Positions 1 to 7,162 of a stretch of 36,400 nt of DNA are shown one piece after another. The first letter of the stretch is position 1, and every line of letters starts with the position of its first letter. Position numbers and translations under genes: made by a program. This stretch comes from Lachnospiraceae bacterium. GTDB taxonomy: Bacteria > Bacillota > Clostridia > Lachnospirales > Lachnospiraceae. The notes under the pieces are model-generated. The model made no database searches and was not told the origin of the DNA. It saw nothing but the letters and a program-made list of their open reading frames with translations. Location: the NCBI GenBank assembly GCA_017482485.1, contig JAFUMV010000095.1, forward strand, positions 1 to 36,400, given 5' to 3'.

Positions 1-2
1 AG

Positions 3-176
3 GATATTGAGGCTTTGGCAAAGCATGTGATCTTAATTGGAAAAGGTAAGGTTTTGCTGGACGGAACGCTGGAGGACATGCGGCGGGAAGCGCAGCGATC
101 TGTTGAGGGCGCGGATGAAGGCGGCAGTCTGGATCAGATCGTGGCCAATCTCTATCAAAAACTGAATATTCTGTAG
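3..176 (+). CDS. ABC transporter ATP-binding protein, C-terminal end (partial)
   Basis: Only the last 57 codons are present; the gene enters from the left edge. The readable part begins just after where the H-loop should lie. It shows the typical post-H-loop strand ending in ILIGKGKVLLDGT, followed by a short acidic tail, as in ATPases of ABC-2 exporters. The stop TAG lies immediately beside the AGGAGG ribosome site of the next gene, so the ATPase and the two following permeases form one operon. By family knowledge it would energise export by the two downstream membrane proteins (COG4586-type ATPase with COG4587/COG3694-type permeases). The substrate cannot be read from the sequence. Walker A, signature and Walker B lie outside the window. 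Confidence 0.8.
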   Translation, partial: DIEALAKHVILIGKGKVLLDGTLEDMRREAQRSVEGADEGGSLDQIVANLYQKLNIL

Positions 177-186
177 GAGGTGCAGC

Positions 187-990
187 GTGAAAAAATATTT
201 TTCTTTCTTCAAAATGCACTTCGTCTGTGGGCTGCAATATCGCATGGCGTCCCTGAGCGCGCTCACCACGCAGTTTTTCTGGGGGCTGATGGAATGTCTC
301 GCCTACAGGGCGCTGTTGGAATCGAGCCCGGCGGGACTGCCGATGGACTATCAGGCGCTGGTTTCTTACATATGGTTAAAAGAAGCATTTCTTGTGCTTT
401 TTAACACCTGGGCGGCGGACAAGGAGTTTTTTTCAGTGATCGTGGACGGCGGCATCGCCTATGAAATGTGCAGGCCGGTTTCTATTTACGACATGTGGTT
501 TGCCAGAAACATAGGGGGCCGCATGGCAACGGCGGTGCTGAAATGTATTCCGCTTCTGCTGGTGGCGTTTCTTGTGCCAAAGCCTTTTCGGATGAGCGCA
601 CCGGTGAGCTTCGGCGCATTTTTGCTGTTCGTTGTCACGATGCTTCTGGGCGCGGGAGTGACGGCGGCGTTTTGCATGGTGGTGTATATGCTTTCGTTTT
701 TCACCATCTCCCCGCAGGGCTGGCGGATGCTTTTGACCGGCGCGGTGGATTTTCTGTCGGGAAACGTCATTCCGCTGCCTTTTATCCCGCAGCCTTACCG
801 GACCGTTATGGAGCTTCTGCCCTTTGGTTCCATGCAAAATGTGCCTTTTCGTATCTACAGCGGCGACCTGGCCGGAAGTGAAATACCGGCGGCAATCGGC
901 CTGCAGCTGTTCTGGCTGTGCGTGCTGATTTTGTGCGGAAAAATGATTTGTCAAAGGGCGCAGCGCAGAGTGGTTGTGCAGGGAGGTTAG
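187..990 (+). CDS. ABC-2 type permease, first subunit
   Basis: 267-residue integral membrane protein with about six hydrophobic segments (around residues 20-45, 55-75, 110-130, 140-170, 180-205 and 235-258). It resembles the ABC2_membrane_6 / DUF990 permeases that work as a heterodimer with a second permease and one ATPase. The start is GTG at 187, set by AGGAGG at 175-180 with 6 nt spacing. The ATPase stop sits within this ribosome site, so translation is probably coupled. The charged loop after the second helix (AADKEFFSVIVDGG, then an R-P-V-S motif) is the usual cytoplasmic coupling region of this family. Its role is drug, lipid or peptide export, and which is not known. It is separated from the second permease by 90 nt that fold into three hairpins. 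Confidence 0.85.
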   Translation: MKKYFSFFKMHFVCGLQYRMASLSALTTQFFWGLMECLAYRALLESSPAGLPMDYQALVSYIWLKEAFLVLFNTWAADKEFFSVIVDGGIAYEMCRPVSIYDMWFARNIGGRMATAVLKCIPLLLVAFLVPKPFRMSAPVSFGAFLLFVVTMLLGAGVTAAFCMVVYMLSFFTISPQGWRMLLTGAVDFLSGNVIPLPFIPQPYRTVMELLPFGSMQNVPFRIYSGDLAGSEIPAAIGLQLFWLCVLILCGKMICQRAQRRVVVQGG

Positions 991-1066
991 GAGTAAAACT
1001 GCGTTTAACTCCAAAACTTTGCGCTGACGCACAAAGTTTCCATATCAGAAGCTGCCTGACGGCAGC
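990..1066 (+). repeat. Three tandem hairpins between the two permease genes
   Basis: Three consecutive inverted repeats fill the spacer. Hairpin 1 (990-1012) pairs GGAGT/ACTCC and AAAC/GTTT around a TGC loop with one A-A mismatch. Hairpin 2 (1014-1039) pairs AAACTTTG/CAAAGTTT plus GC/GC around a TGAC loop with one mismatch. Hairpin 3 (1051-1066) pairs GCTGCC/GGCAGC perfectly, also around TGAC. None is followed by a T-run, so they do not look like terminators. They may stabilise or differentially process the polycistronic mRNA, or be a dispersed intergenic repeat. Confidence 0.7.
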
Positions 1067-1080
1067 AGAAAGGCAAAGAA

Positions 1081-1869
1081 ATGAAGCGAAATGTAAAACT
1101 TTACTTTTTATATATTTCGGCGATCCTGCGGGGCATGATGCAGTATAAGCTTTCGCTGGTCCTGATGATGATCGGAAGATTTGTGGTCGCATTCAACGGA
1201 TTTCTGGGAATTTATTTCCTTTTTTCGGGATTTACGCAGATAAAAGGATACTCGTATGCAGAGGTGCTGCTCTGCTTTTCCATCATGCAGATGTCCTTTT
1301 CCATCGCCGAATGCATCGGTGCAGGATTCAATGTGTTTTCTGGGATGGTAAAACGCGGTGAGTTCGACAGAATTCTGCTGCGCCCCTGCAGCCCGATCCT
1401 CCAGATTCTGGGAACGCGCTTTGAAATCGGAAAGCTCGGCCCGATGGTGACCGCCCTCATCATGCTGGGCATCGGCATCAAAAACAGCAGTATCAGCTGG
1501 AACGCAGCCAACATCCTGACGCTGATTTTCATGATCGCAGGCGGTGTGATTCTGTTTCTGGGACTGTTTTTGCTCGGTGCGACGGTCTGTTTTTTCTCCA
1601 TCGAAGACACGACCCTCATCCACATCCTGACCTACGGCGCCAAAGACCACGGCAAATATCCCCTCGACATCTATGGAAAGGGCATTATGCGGTTCTGCAC
1701 GTTTGTCATTCCGTATACGCTGATTCAATATTATCCGCTGCAGTTTCTGCTGGGGAGGACAGACGCGTGGTGGTTTGCGGTCTGCCCGGTGGGAACGCTT
1801 GTGTTTGCAGGGGTGAGTTATGCGGTTTGGAGAATTGGGATGAGAAGGTATGTGGGGTGCGGAGGGTGA
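1081..1869 (+). CDS. ABC-2 type permease, second subunit (COG3694-like)
   Basis: 262-residue hydrophobic protein with about six membrane segments and the family's cytoplasmic motif MVKRGEFDRILLRPCSP near residues 89-105. In that motif the E-F-D and L-R-P pattern contacts the ATPase in COG3694/DUF990 permeases. The ATG at 1081 has AGAAAGG 7 nt upstream. It pairs with the permease ending at 990 to form the membrane part of an exporter driven by the ATPase at the left edge. The C-terminus is short and basic. Nothing points to a particular substrate, and no degradation is visible. Long antisense reading frames here are composition shadows. Confidence 0.85.
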   Translation: MKRNVKLYFLYISAILRGMMQYKLSLVLMMIGRFVVAFNGFLGIYFLFSGFTQIKGYSYAEVLLCFSIMQMSFSIAECIGAGFNVFSGMVKRGEFDRILLRPCSPILQILGTRFEIGKLGPMVTALIMLGIGIKNSSISWNAANILTLIFMIAGGVILFLGLFLLGATVCFFSIEDTTLIHILTYGAKDHGKYPLDIYGKGIMRFCTFVIPYTLIQYYPLQFLLGRTDAWWFAVCPVGTLVFAGVSYAVWRIGMRRYVGCGG

Positions 1870-1952
1870 TGAGAGTGAGTAGGATGTAAGTTGCCAGAAT
1901 AACAAAGGAAATGATTCGGATTTCCTTGGAGAAGATACTACTTTAAAGTATT

Positions 1953-1998
1953 AAAAGCTGTCTCATTTAGGTGAAATCATAGTGAGACAGCTTTTTTG
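1953..1998 (+). terminator. Intrinsic terminator of the ABC exporter operon
   Basis: AAAAGCTGTCTCA (1953-1965) pairs perfectly with TGAGACAGCTTTT (1983-1995) around a 17-nt loop, and the 3' arm runs into TTTTTT. It lies 84 nt after the second permease, so it most likely ends that operon. The reverse direction also carries a U-rich end (TTTT then A), so it could work both ways. GCTGTCTCA-type ends also occur at some insertion sequences, but no transposase is visible here. Confidence 0.8.
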
Positions 1999-2029
1999 AT
2001 TATGCCTACAAATGGTTGCAAATAAGACG

Positions 2030-2047
2030 GTCGCTCCCTACGCGGGA
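2030..2047 (+). repeat. Solitary half repeat resembling a type I-C CRISPR repeat
   Basis: The 18 bases GTCGCTCCCTACGCGGGA match the 5' half, including the CTCCC-TACG-CGGGA hairpin, of type I-C repeats that typically continue GCGTGGATTGAAA. Here the 3' half is replaced by AGAGTTGC. No second copy occurs nearby and no cas gene is present. It may be the degenerate terminal repeat of a lost array, or chance. The consensus is recalled from knowledge, not searched. Confidence 0.3.
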
Positions 2048-2528
2048 AGAGTTGCTATCTTAGTCGTACTTAGAAATGTCAGCATGGCATTTCTGAGTCC
2101 TCTTTTCCATGGATAGCTTCCTGCGTCTGTATTCAAATGTTGTTTGTCAAATTCAGCAACTTTGCTGATACGGTTGTTCTTGTTGTCTGATGGAAGAAGA
2201 ATACTGTTTACTGTAAAAGATACTTCCATCTGACCATTCCGGGGGCAGGATTCTGAATCCAAAACGGTATTTGTGCTTTGCGTGGTCATAAAACTTTGCA
2301 AGAAGTTTTACGTTTTTAAATGATTGCGTTAAAACGTGAAAACATACGCTATAAAAAGTTAATACAGTCCTCAGAATCCAATGAAGAATGGAGTCCTTAA
2401 TGATCCGGTTGCCGGAAGTGTTGTAAAGTGAATCCGGTTAATCGGAGCCATCTTCATAAAACGATAAACAGTCCCCAAGGTTTCGGGTTATTTTTATCCC
2501 CGTTATTATTGAATTTTTAGGTACATAG

Positions 2529-2702
2529 GCACTTATTCAAGTGCAGCAGAGTACTGATGGCTTGAAAAAATGGGCCGGAAACCTGCTGATTCCGGGAAAA
2601 AGTATTATACAGTTGAAGAAAGAAGAGAGCGTATCGCTGATGAAGGTCTATAAGATCGGCGGAGAAAAAATAAATTCATTGAATAGTCAGGTATACATAT
2701 GA
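2529..2702 (+). pseudogene. 3' remnant of an unidentified gene overlapping the glycosylase start
   Basis: An open stretch (first possible start GTG at 2541, 53 codons) reads like real protein: LKKWAGNLLIPGKSIIQL, then KKEESVSLMKVYKIGGEKIN. Its TGA at 2700-2702 overlaps the ATG at 2699 of the DNA glycosylase in an ATGA arrangement typical of translational coupling. An in-frame TAG at 2526 cuts it off upstream, and no ribosome site precedes the GTG. I read it as the surviving 3' end of a gene that once led the glycosylase operon. I do not recognise the family. Confidence 0.35.
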
Positions 2703-3502
2703 TCGAAAGAATAGTCAACAATTTTAATTTAAATCAAATCAGCGAATCGGGTCAGTGTTTTCGGATGAAAAAAAACGGGGAAAACATATTTGTGATCATT
2801 GCGGGAGATCAGTATCTGGAAGTAAGGCAGGAAGACGAGCGATGTTTTTTTGAGTGCGAAGAAGCTGTTTTTGAAAATTTCTGGAAAGGATATTTTGATC
2901 TGGACACAGATTATGGGGAGTATATCGGACAGATAGATTCGAAGGATGCATATTTGAAAAATGCAGCAAAACACGGTGCAGGCATTCGGATTTTGCGGCA
3001 GGATCTGTGGGAGATGATTATCACTTTTCTGATTTCCCAGCAGAATAATATTACCCGGATTACGCGATGTATCCGGAATATCTGTGAGAGATATGGGGAA
3101 GAAAAGATGACGAAAAGCGGGAAAATATATTATGCTTTCCCGAAACCGGAAGCACTGGCAAATCTTGAAAGAGCGCAGCTGGATGCCTGCAATTTGGGGT
3201 ATCGCAGCAAATATGTGATCAGCACTGCGAAAAGCATAGTTTCCGGGTCAGTAGATTTGAAGGCTATTGAGCAGATGTCCTATGAAAATGCGAAAGCGGA
3301 ATTGTTAAAGCTCTATGGCGTGGGAGAAAAGGTTGCTGATTGCATCTGTCTATTTGGCCTGCATCAACTGCAGGCTTTTCCGGTTGATACCCACATAAGG
3401 CAGGCACTGGAAGTACATTATCCGGATGGTTTTCCTTTTGGACTGTATCGTGGCTTTGAGGGCGTTTTGCAGCAATACATTTTTTATTATGAGCTGCAGT
3501 GA
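2699..3502 (+). CDS. ogg: 8-oxoguanine DNA glycosylase/AP lyase, OGG1 type
   Basis: 267-residue bifunctional base-excision repair enzyme that removes 8-oxoG opposite C and nicks the strand. The N-terminal OGG_N domain (1-100) carries the SGQCFRM motif (17-23) that contacts the lesion. The HhH-GPD domain (101-267) has LISQQNNI (111-118), a helix-hairpin-helix ending in LYGVGEKVADC (205-215), the catalytic lysine K211 and the essential aspartate D230 in FPVDTH. The C-terminal GVLQQYIFYYE segment matches clostridial Ogg proteins, so the gene is complete despite its decayed upstream flank. There is no clear Shine-Dalgarno before ATG 2699. The start overlaps the stop of the upstream remnant, suggesting it was once translated by coupling. 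Confidence 0.92.
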   Translation: MIERIVNNFNLNQISESGQCFRMKKNGENIFVIIAGDQYLEVRQEDERCFFECEEAVFENFWKGYFDLDTDYGEYIGQIDSKDAYLKNAAKHGAGIRILRQDLWEMIITFLISQQNNITRITRCIRNICERYGEEKMTKSGKIYYAFPKPEALANLERAQLDACNLGYRSKYVISTAKSIVSGSVDLKAIEQMSYENAKAELLKLYGVGEKVADCICLFGLHQLQAFPVDTHIRQALEVHYPDGFPFGLYRGFEGVLQQYIFYYELQ

Positions 3503-3511
3503 TTTGGGTTA

Positions 3512-3563
3512 ATGAAAAAAATAATGAGCCGAATACGCTTTTGGCTAACATATCCGGCCCATT
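3512..3563 (-). terminator. Terminator of the AGCS symporter gene (minus strand)
   Basis: AATGAGCCG (3523-3531) and CGGCCCATT (3555-3563) form a 9-bp stem with one A-C mismatch. Read on the minus strand, the stem is followed by a U-rich run from the AAAAAAA at about 3515-3521. It lies between the convergent glycosylase and symporter genes and should mainly stop symporter transcription. Confidence 0.55.
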
Positions 3564-3613
3564 TTGAAGTCAAAATAATTTATGAAACATTGGATGGCAG
3601 AACGTCTGATATT

Positions 3614-5035
3614 TTAATCCCAGAACTCTGTCTTCCCCTCAAGTCCGATGGAAGATGCTTTAAACACCGGATCTTTCCCTTCTTTTCTCTGCTTTACATA
3701 GTCATTGAGCGCTGATAGAGCGGTCTTTCCGAGAATCACGATCACGGGAAGATTGATCAGAGCCATAATGCCCATCAGCACGTCCGCCAGGTTCCACACC
3801 AGAGAAAAGTCTAACAGAGCACCGAGGAAGACCACAACACAGGCGAGAATGCGGAATATATTCATCCCTGTTTTGCTCACAGGGCGGTTGGCAATATAAT
3901 TTAAACAGCCTTCACAGTAGAACAGGTTGCCCAGCAGTGTAGTGAACGCGAACAGAAGAAGTGCAAAGGTTACAAAGTAGATACCGAAGGAACCGAAGTT
4001 GGAAGACAGAGCGGTCTGGACGAAGGGCGCGCCTGTCAGATCTTCGGAAGGGGTAAGTCCGCTGCTTAAGCACATCATGGCGGTTGCGGTGCAGACCAGC
4101 AGCGTGTCGATAAATACGCTGAGCATCTGTACCAGTCCCTGCTTTACGGGATGAGAAACGTCAGCTGCGGCAGCAGCATTGGGCGCGGAGCCCACTCCAG
4201 CTTCGTTGGAGTAGAGGCCGCGCTTGATGCCCTGCATCAGCGCAGAACCTGCAAAACCGCCGAAGATCGCTTTAAAATCAAAGGCGGAAGTGAAGATTTT
4301 TTTGAAAACAAAGGGCAGCATTTCAAAATTCATTACCATGGAAATGATTGCCATTGCAATGTAGGTCAGACCCATGAGAGGAACCATGACACTGGTGACT
4401 TTCACGATTCTTTTGCCGCCGCCCAGCACGCAGATTGCGACCAGGACAGCAAGAACTGCGCCGCAGATCAGTGGAACCACAGAGGTTTCAGGATCGCCGT
4501 AAAAGCTGTACTCAGACAGGCTGGTGATCAGGTTGTAGGAGCAGAGCATGTTAAAGCCTACCGCATAAGTGGCAATCAGAGCGATGGCGAAGATGATGCC
4601 GAGAAAACGGCTGTGCAGTGCAGCTTCGATGTAGTAAGCAGGACCACCGTAGCTTGAGCCATCCTTGTTTTTCTTTTTATAAATCTGCGCCAGCGTGCTT
4701 TCGATAAAAGCGGATGCGCCGCCTACCAGCGCGATAATCCACATCCAGAAAACCGCGCCATAGCCGCCGATGGCGATGGCGTTTGCAACGCCCACGATGT
4801 TGCCGGTTCCTACGCGGCTTGCGGTGGATACCATCAGGGCTTCAAAAGCGGAAACGCCATTTTTGTTTCCCTTCTTTTCAGTGACGAGGCGGATGGATTC
4901 TCCCAGCAGCCGAAACTGTATAAATCTGGTGCGGAAAGTGAAGTAAAGTCCCACTGCTAAGAGCAGGATGATCAATAGATAGCTGTACATGAAATTACTG
5001 ATGGATTCGATTAATCCGGAAAAAAGTGCATACAT
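3614..5035 (-). CDS. Sodium:alanine symporter, AGCS family
   Basis: 473-residue inner-membrane carrier that couples Na+ (or H+) entry to uptake of alanine or glycine. It has about 10-11 membrane helices. The family signature around residues 91-125 (STASRVGTGNIVGVANAI, then a GGYGAVFWMW motif) forms the substrate and Na+ site, and KRGLYSNEAGVGSAPNAAA (near 270) is the second AGCS hallmark. Length is normal. ATG at 5035 follows AAGGGGAGAAA on the minus strand with good spacing. The gene stands alone, with its own terminator downstream and a candidate extended -10 promoter upstream. The exact amino-acid specificity cannot be read from sequence. Confidence 0.93.
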   Translation of the reverse strand: MYALFSGLIESISNFMYSYLLIILLLAVGLYFTFRTRFIQFRLLGESIRLVTEKKGNKNGVSAFEALMVSTASRVGTGNIVGVANAIAIGGYGAVFWMWIIALVGGASAFIESTLAQIYKKKNKDGSSYGGPAYYIEAALHSRFLGIIFAIALIATYAVGFNMLCSYNLITSLSEYSFYGDPETSVVPLICGAVLAVLVAICVLGGGKRIVKVTSVMVPLMGLTYIAMAIISMVMNFEMLPFVFKKIFTSAFDFKAIFGGFAGSALMQGIKRGLYSNEAGVGSAPNAAAAADVSHPVKQGLVQMLSVFIDTLLVCTATAMMCLSSGLTPSEDLTGAPFVQTALSSNFGSFGIYFVTFALLLFAFTTLLGNLFYCEGCLNYIANRPVSKTGMNIFRILACVVVFLGALLDFSLVWNLADVLMGIMALINLPVIVILGKTALSALNDYVKQRKEGKDPVFKASSIGLEGKTEFWD

Positions 5036-5064
5036 GAAAGTTTCTCCCCTTTTACAAAATTACA

Positions 5065-5084
5065 GCGGCGGGAAACTTCGCCGC
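5065..5084 (-). promoter_or_regulatory. Leader hairpin upstream of the AGCS symporter
   Basis: GCGGCG and CGCCGC pair perfectly around an 8-nt loop in the presumed 5' UTR of the symporter, about 30-50 nt upstream of its start codon. There is no T-run after it, so it is not a simple attenuator. It could affect mRNA stability. Confidence 0.35.
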
Positions 5085-5233
5085 AGTGAGTATTTTTCTA
5101 TGATAGCATAAATATGCCCGGCCAGCTACTGAAAAATCATTATTTGAGATGGAATAGTTTGTCCATGCATCTGAGCGTATATTTTTATTTTATCAAAATC
5201 TTACACGTTCCCATAAAGATTATGTTACACTGA

Positions 5234-5356
5234 CAACAGAATCATTCACCAAAAAGTTCGTCAAAAACAGTGAAAAGTTTTGTTGGAGCGCAGGAAAGTG
5301 TGGAAAATGACGGATTTCGTCAGATATCCATGTTTGATGATCAGCTGCCGTTATAA
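5234..5356 (+). pseudogene. Short fragment ending in a beta-clamp-like motif
   Basis: A 40-codon open stretch bounded by TGA at 5231 and TAA at 5354 ends with FRQISMFDDQLPL. QISMF fits the bacterial sliding-clamp binding pattern QL(S/D)LF found at the C-termini of Y-family polymerases and other replication proteins. There is no start codon with a ribosome site. It may be the tail left from a deleted DinB/UmuC-like gene, or chance. It is too short to decide. Confidence 0.2.
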
Positions 5357-5422
5357 GCAACAGAAGATTTGGAAATGCATCCCGGTTATGATACGGAAGG
5401 TCAGCGGATAATGCTGCAGAAG

Positions 5423-5469
5423 AAAAGGCCAATTCGACTTTTTAAAAGAAGAAGTCAGATTGGCCTTTT
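5423..5469. terminator. Bidirectional terminator downstream of the NhaC gene
   Basis: AAAAGGCCAAT (5423-5433) pairs with ATTGGCCTTTT (5459-5469). Additional pairing of GACTT with AAGTC lies inside the stem. Both strands end in T-runs. It sits 28 nt beyond the stop of the minus-strand NhaC antiporter, so it is most likely that gene's terminator. Confidence 0.8.
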
Positions 5470-5496
5470 ACTTATATTTTCCGGGCAGGAAAAGAT

Positions 5497-6813
5497 TTAA
5501 TACTTCTCATTTTTATCCGCAGCAAAGAAGATAAAGATCAGAGAGAAGATCAGCAGCACGTAAGGATAATACAGATTTGGCATGATATCGAAAGCAGAAA
5601 TTTCGCAGCCCAGCTCTGCGGCAGCAGAAATTGCAACCAGCATCTGCGCACCGTAAGGAATGACTCCCTGGAATATGCAGGAGAAGGTGTCCAGCAGAGA
5701 GGCTGTATGTTTGGGAGAAATATCATATTCGCCTGCCATTTCTTTCGCAATCGGATTTGCCATAACAATGGCTACTGTGTTGTTTGCAGTCGCGATGTCC
5801 ATGGCGCCGACCAAAAGGCCGATGCCCAGTTTGCCGCCTTTTTTGGTTCTGAATACGCGGCGGAAAAAGCTTAGGAGTGCGTCAAAGCCGCCGTATTCCT
5901 GAATGAGAGCGCATATGGCTGAGACTAAAATCGCCACCATTGTGGTTTCATACATGCCTGCAGCGCCGGAACCCATGTTTGCAAGAAGGTCAGTCGCAGC
6001 TGTCGCGCCGGTGGCCAGCATGATAAGGGAACCGAAGACAATTCCGATCAGAAGAACGATAAATACGTTAATACCGATGATGCCGCCGATCAGGACAAGC
6101 ACATAGGGAATAATTTGAATCAGGCTGTATTCTTTTGCAATAGTTCCGCTTACATCGGTGCCCATGGTTTTGATGAAAATCAGAACCAGTGTGATGACGG
6201 CTGCAGGAAGTGCAATGCCGAAATTGGCACGAAACTTATCTTTCATTTCGCAGCCCTGGCCGTTGCAGGCTGCAATGGTGGTGTCGGAGATGAAAGAAAG
6301 ATTGTCACCGAACATGGCGCCGCTCATAACTGCGCCGACACAGATCGGAGCGCTAAAGCCGGAAGCGTTGGACACTGCAATGGCGATCGGTGTGATCAGC
6401 GTGATGGTTCCAACGGAGGTTCCCATCGCCAGAGAAACGAAGCAGCTTACCACAAACAGCACCAGAACGGAAAACTGTGCGGGAATGATGGAGAGCAGAA
6501 AATAGGCAACGCTTTCTGCACTGCTGCGTCCGACGACACCCACAAAGATGCCGGCAGTCATGAAGATCAGGACCATGGTGACGATGTTTTTATCCCCCAC
6601 ACCTTTACTCATGATTTCCAGTTTTTCATCAAATTTCCGTTTTGGATTCTGCACACATGCCACCAGCAGTGCGATCAGAAAACAAACCACAATCGGGATG
6701 TTATAAAATCCCATCGGAATTTTCATTCCGTACTCAAATAAAATCCCCAGCCCCAGATACAGGACCAGGAAGACTGCGACAGGCAATAATGCCTTCCAGT
6801 TCCCTTTTTTCAC
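5497..6813 (-). CDS. Na+/H+ antiporter, NhaC family
   Basis: 438-residue polytopic membrane protein with 11-12 predicted helices. It carries the NhaC hallmarks GTSVGTITLITPIA (about 131-144) and SGAMFGDNLSFISDTTIAA (about 164-182). The latter holds the acidic and polar residues thought to bind Na+. By family it exchanges cytoplasmic Na+ for H+ or swaps related carboxylates. The start is GTG at 6813, supported by AAGGGGGAAC on the minus strand about 8 nt upstream. Length is slightly below classical NhaC (about 450-480) but both halves are intact. It is a single-gene unit with its own terminator. A relation to the neighbouring AGCS symporter (Na+ cycling) is inference. Confidence 0.9.
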   Translation of the reverse strand: MKKGNWKALLPVAVFLVLYLGLGILFEYGMKIPMGFYNIPIVVCFLIALLVACVQNPKRKFDEKLEIMSKGVGDKNIVTMVLIFMTAGIFVGVVGRSSAESVAYFLLSIIPAQFSVLVLFVVSCFVSLAMGTSVGTITLITPIAIAVSNASGFSAPICVGAVMSGAMFGDNLSFISDTTIAACNGQGCEMKDKFRANFGIALPAAVITLVLIFIKTMGTDVSGTIAKEYSLIQIIPYVLVLIGGIIGINVFIVLLIGIVFGSLIMLATGATAATDLLANMGSGAAGMYETTMVAILVSAICALIQEYGGFDALLSFFRRVFRTKKGGKLGIGLLVGAMDIATANNTVAIVMANPIAKEMAGEYDISPKHTASLLDTFSCIFQGVIPYGAQMLVAISAAAELGCEISAFDIMPNLYYPYVLLIFSLIFIFFAADKNEKY

Positions 6814-7024
6814 AGAAAGTTCCCCCTTCTTGTTTTTTCGCGCCTTACAAAAACTGTCGATACGACGAAAGGTTCATCTGACAGGTCCGGCGCATCTTTG
6901 GCATAGAAGATGTATAGCAGGCAATATGTTATCATTTTCAGCGGATTTTTACAAGGAAAGTATTGAATTTATAAACCCATACCAACAGTCTAAAAATAAG
7001 CATTATGACCGTGCATCCTGTGAG

Positions 7025-7053
7025 TTCAAATGCTGTCCACCCTGTTGTATAAT
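7025..7053 (+). promoter_or_regulatory. Sigma-A promoter of the XRE-TPR regulator
   Basis: TTCAAA (7025-7030) and a perfect TATAAT (7048-7053) are separated by 17 nt. Transcription would start near 7060, giving a leader of about 100 nt before the ATG at 7163. Confidence 0.7.
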
Positions 7054-7055
7054 GT

Positions 7056-7153
7056 GTCCATACATCAGTGGACGGGGAAGTGCACCGGCGGCTCCAAAGA
7101 CTGCCGGTGCGTTCACAACAATGGTGCGCCCCTGCCTGCTGGAAACAGGGAGG
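7056..7153 (+). promoter_or_regulatory. Structured leader of the XRE-TPR regulator
   Basis: The leader holds GTCCA/TGGAC (7056-7060 and 7069-7073), then a perfect 8-bp stem GCACCGGC/GCCGGTGC (7082-7089 and 7103-7110). A CCCTG/CAGGG pairing also involves the AGGGAGG ribosome site at 7147-7153. The last pairing could partly mask the ribosome site. There is no riboswitch match I recognise. Confidence 0.4.
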
Positions 7154-7162
7154 CAATTACGC

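Larger units (their letters stand above)
1870..2698. other. Decayed gene-poor region
   Basis: 829 nt without a convincing intact gene. From left to right it holds an intrinsic terminator, an 18-nt match to the first half of a type I-C CRISPR repeat, a nested inverted repeat (GCTATC 2054-2059 with GATAGC 2112-2117; CTTAGAAATG 2069-2078 with CATTTCTGAG 2088-2097), two T-rich hairpins (2289-2310 and 2310-2337) and a short open fragment that ends on the next gene's start. On the minus strand about 2390-2480 can be read as a short protein-like phrase (ETLGTVYRFMKMAP, then INRIHFTTLP) reminiscent of LytR-CpsA-Psr proteins, but it is interrupted and far too short to name. The region looks like an old insertion/deletion site. 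Confidence 0.6.
5036..5496. other. Intergenic region between the two minus-strand carriers
   Basis: 461 nt. On the minus strand, TGCTATCAT (about 5099-5107) is a candidate extended -10 for the symporter. The leader between it and the ribosome site contains a perfect 6-bp hairpin, GCGGCG/CGCCGC (5065-5070 and 5079-5084). On the plus strand, 5234-5356 is a short coding-like fragment with a clamp-binding-like motif (separate entry), and 5423-5469 is a terminator. No intact gene is seen. Confidence 0.6.
6814..7162. other. Divergent intergenic region between nhaC-like gene and XRE regulator
   Basis: 349 nt. It holds the ribosome site of the minus-strand antiporter at its left end, and the promoter and structured leader of the regulator at its right end. 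A reading frame in phase with the regulator extends leftward to 6830, but it has no ribosome site, crosses the promoter and encodes no recognisable protein, so I treat it as non-coding. Confidence 0.65.

Noticed and set aside
1108..1905. Minus-strand frame of 265 codons opposite the second permease
   Set aside because: His/Gln-rich, low-complexity translation typical of the complement of a membrane-protein gene.
1953..1998. Insertion sequence end
   Set aside because: GCTGTCTCA-type inverted ends occur in some IS elements, but no transposase, target duplication or second end is visible; the T-run makes a terminator the better reading.
1990..2100. Functional CRISPR array
   Set aside because: Only one half repeat is present, with no second repeat, spacer pattern or cas gene.
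6830..7162. In-frame extension of the XRE regulator to 6830
   Set aside because: It has no ribosome site, crosses the promoter and leader hairpins, and adds no domain; AGGGAGG clearly serves ATG 7163.
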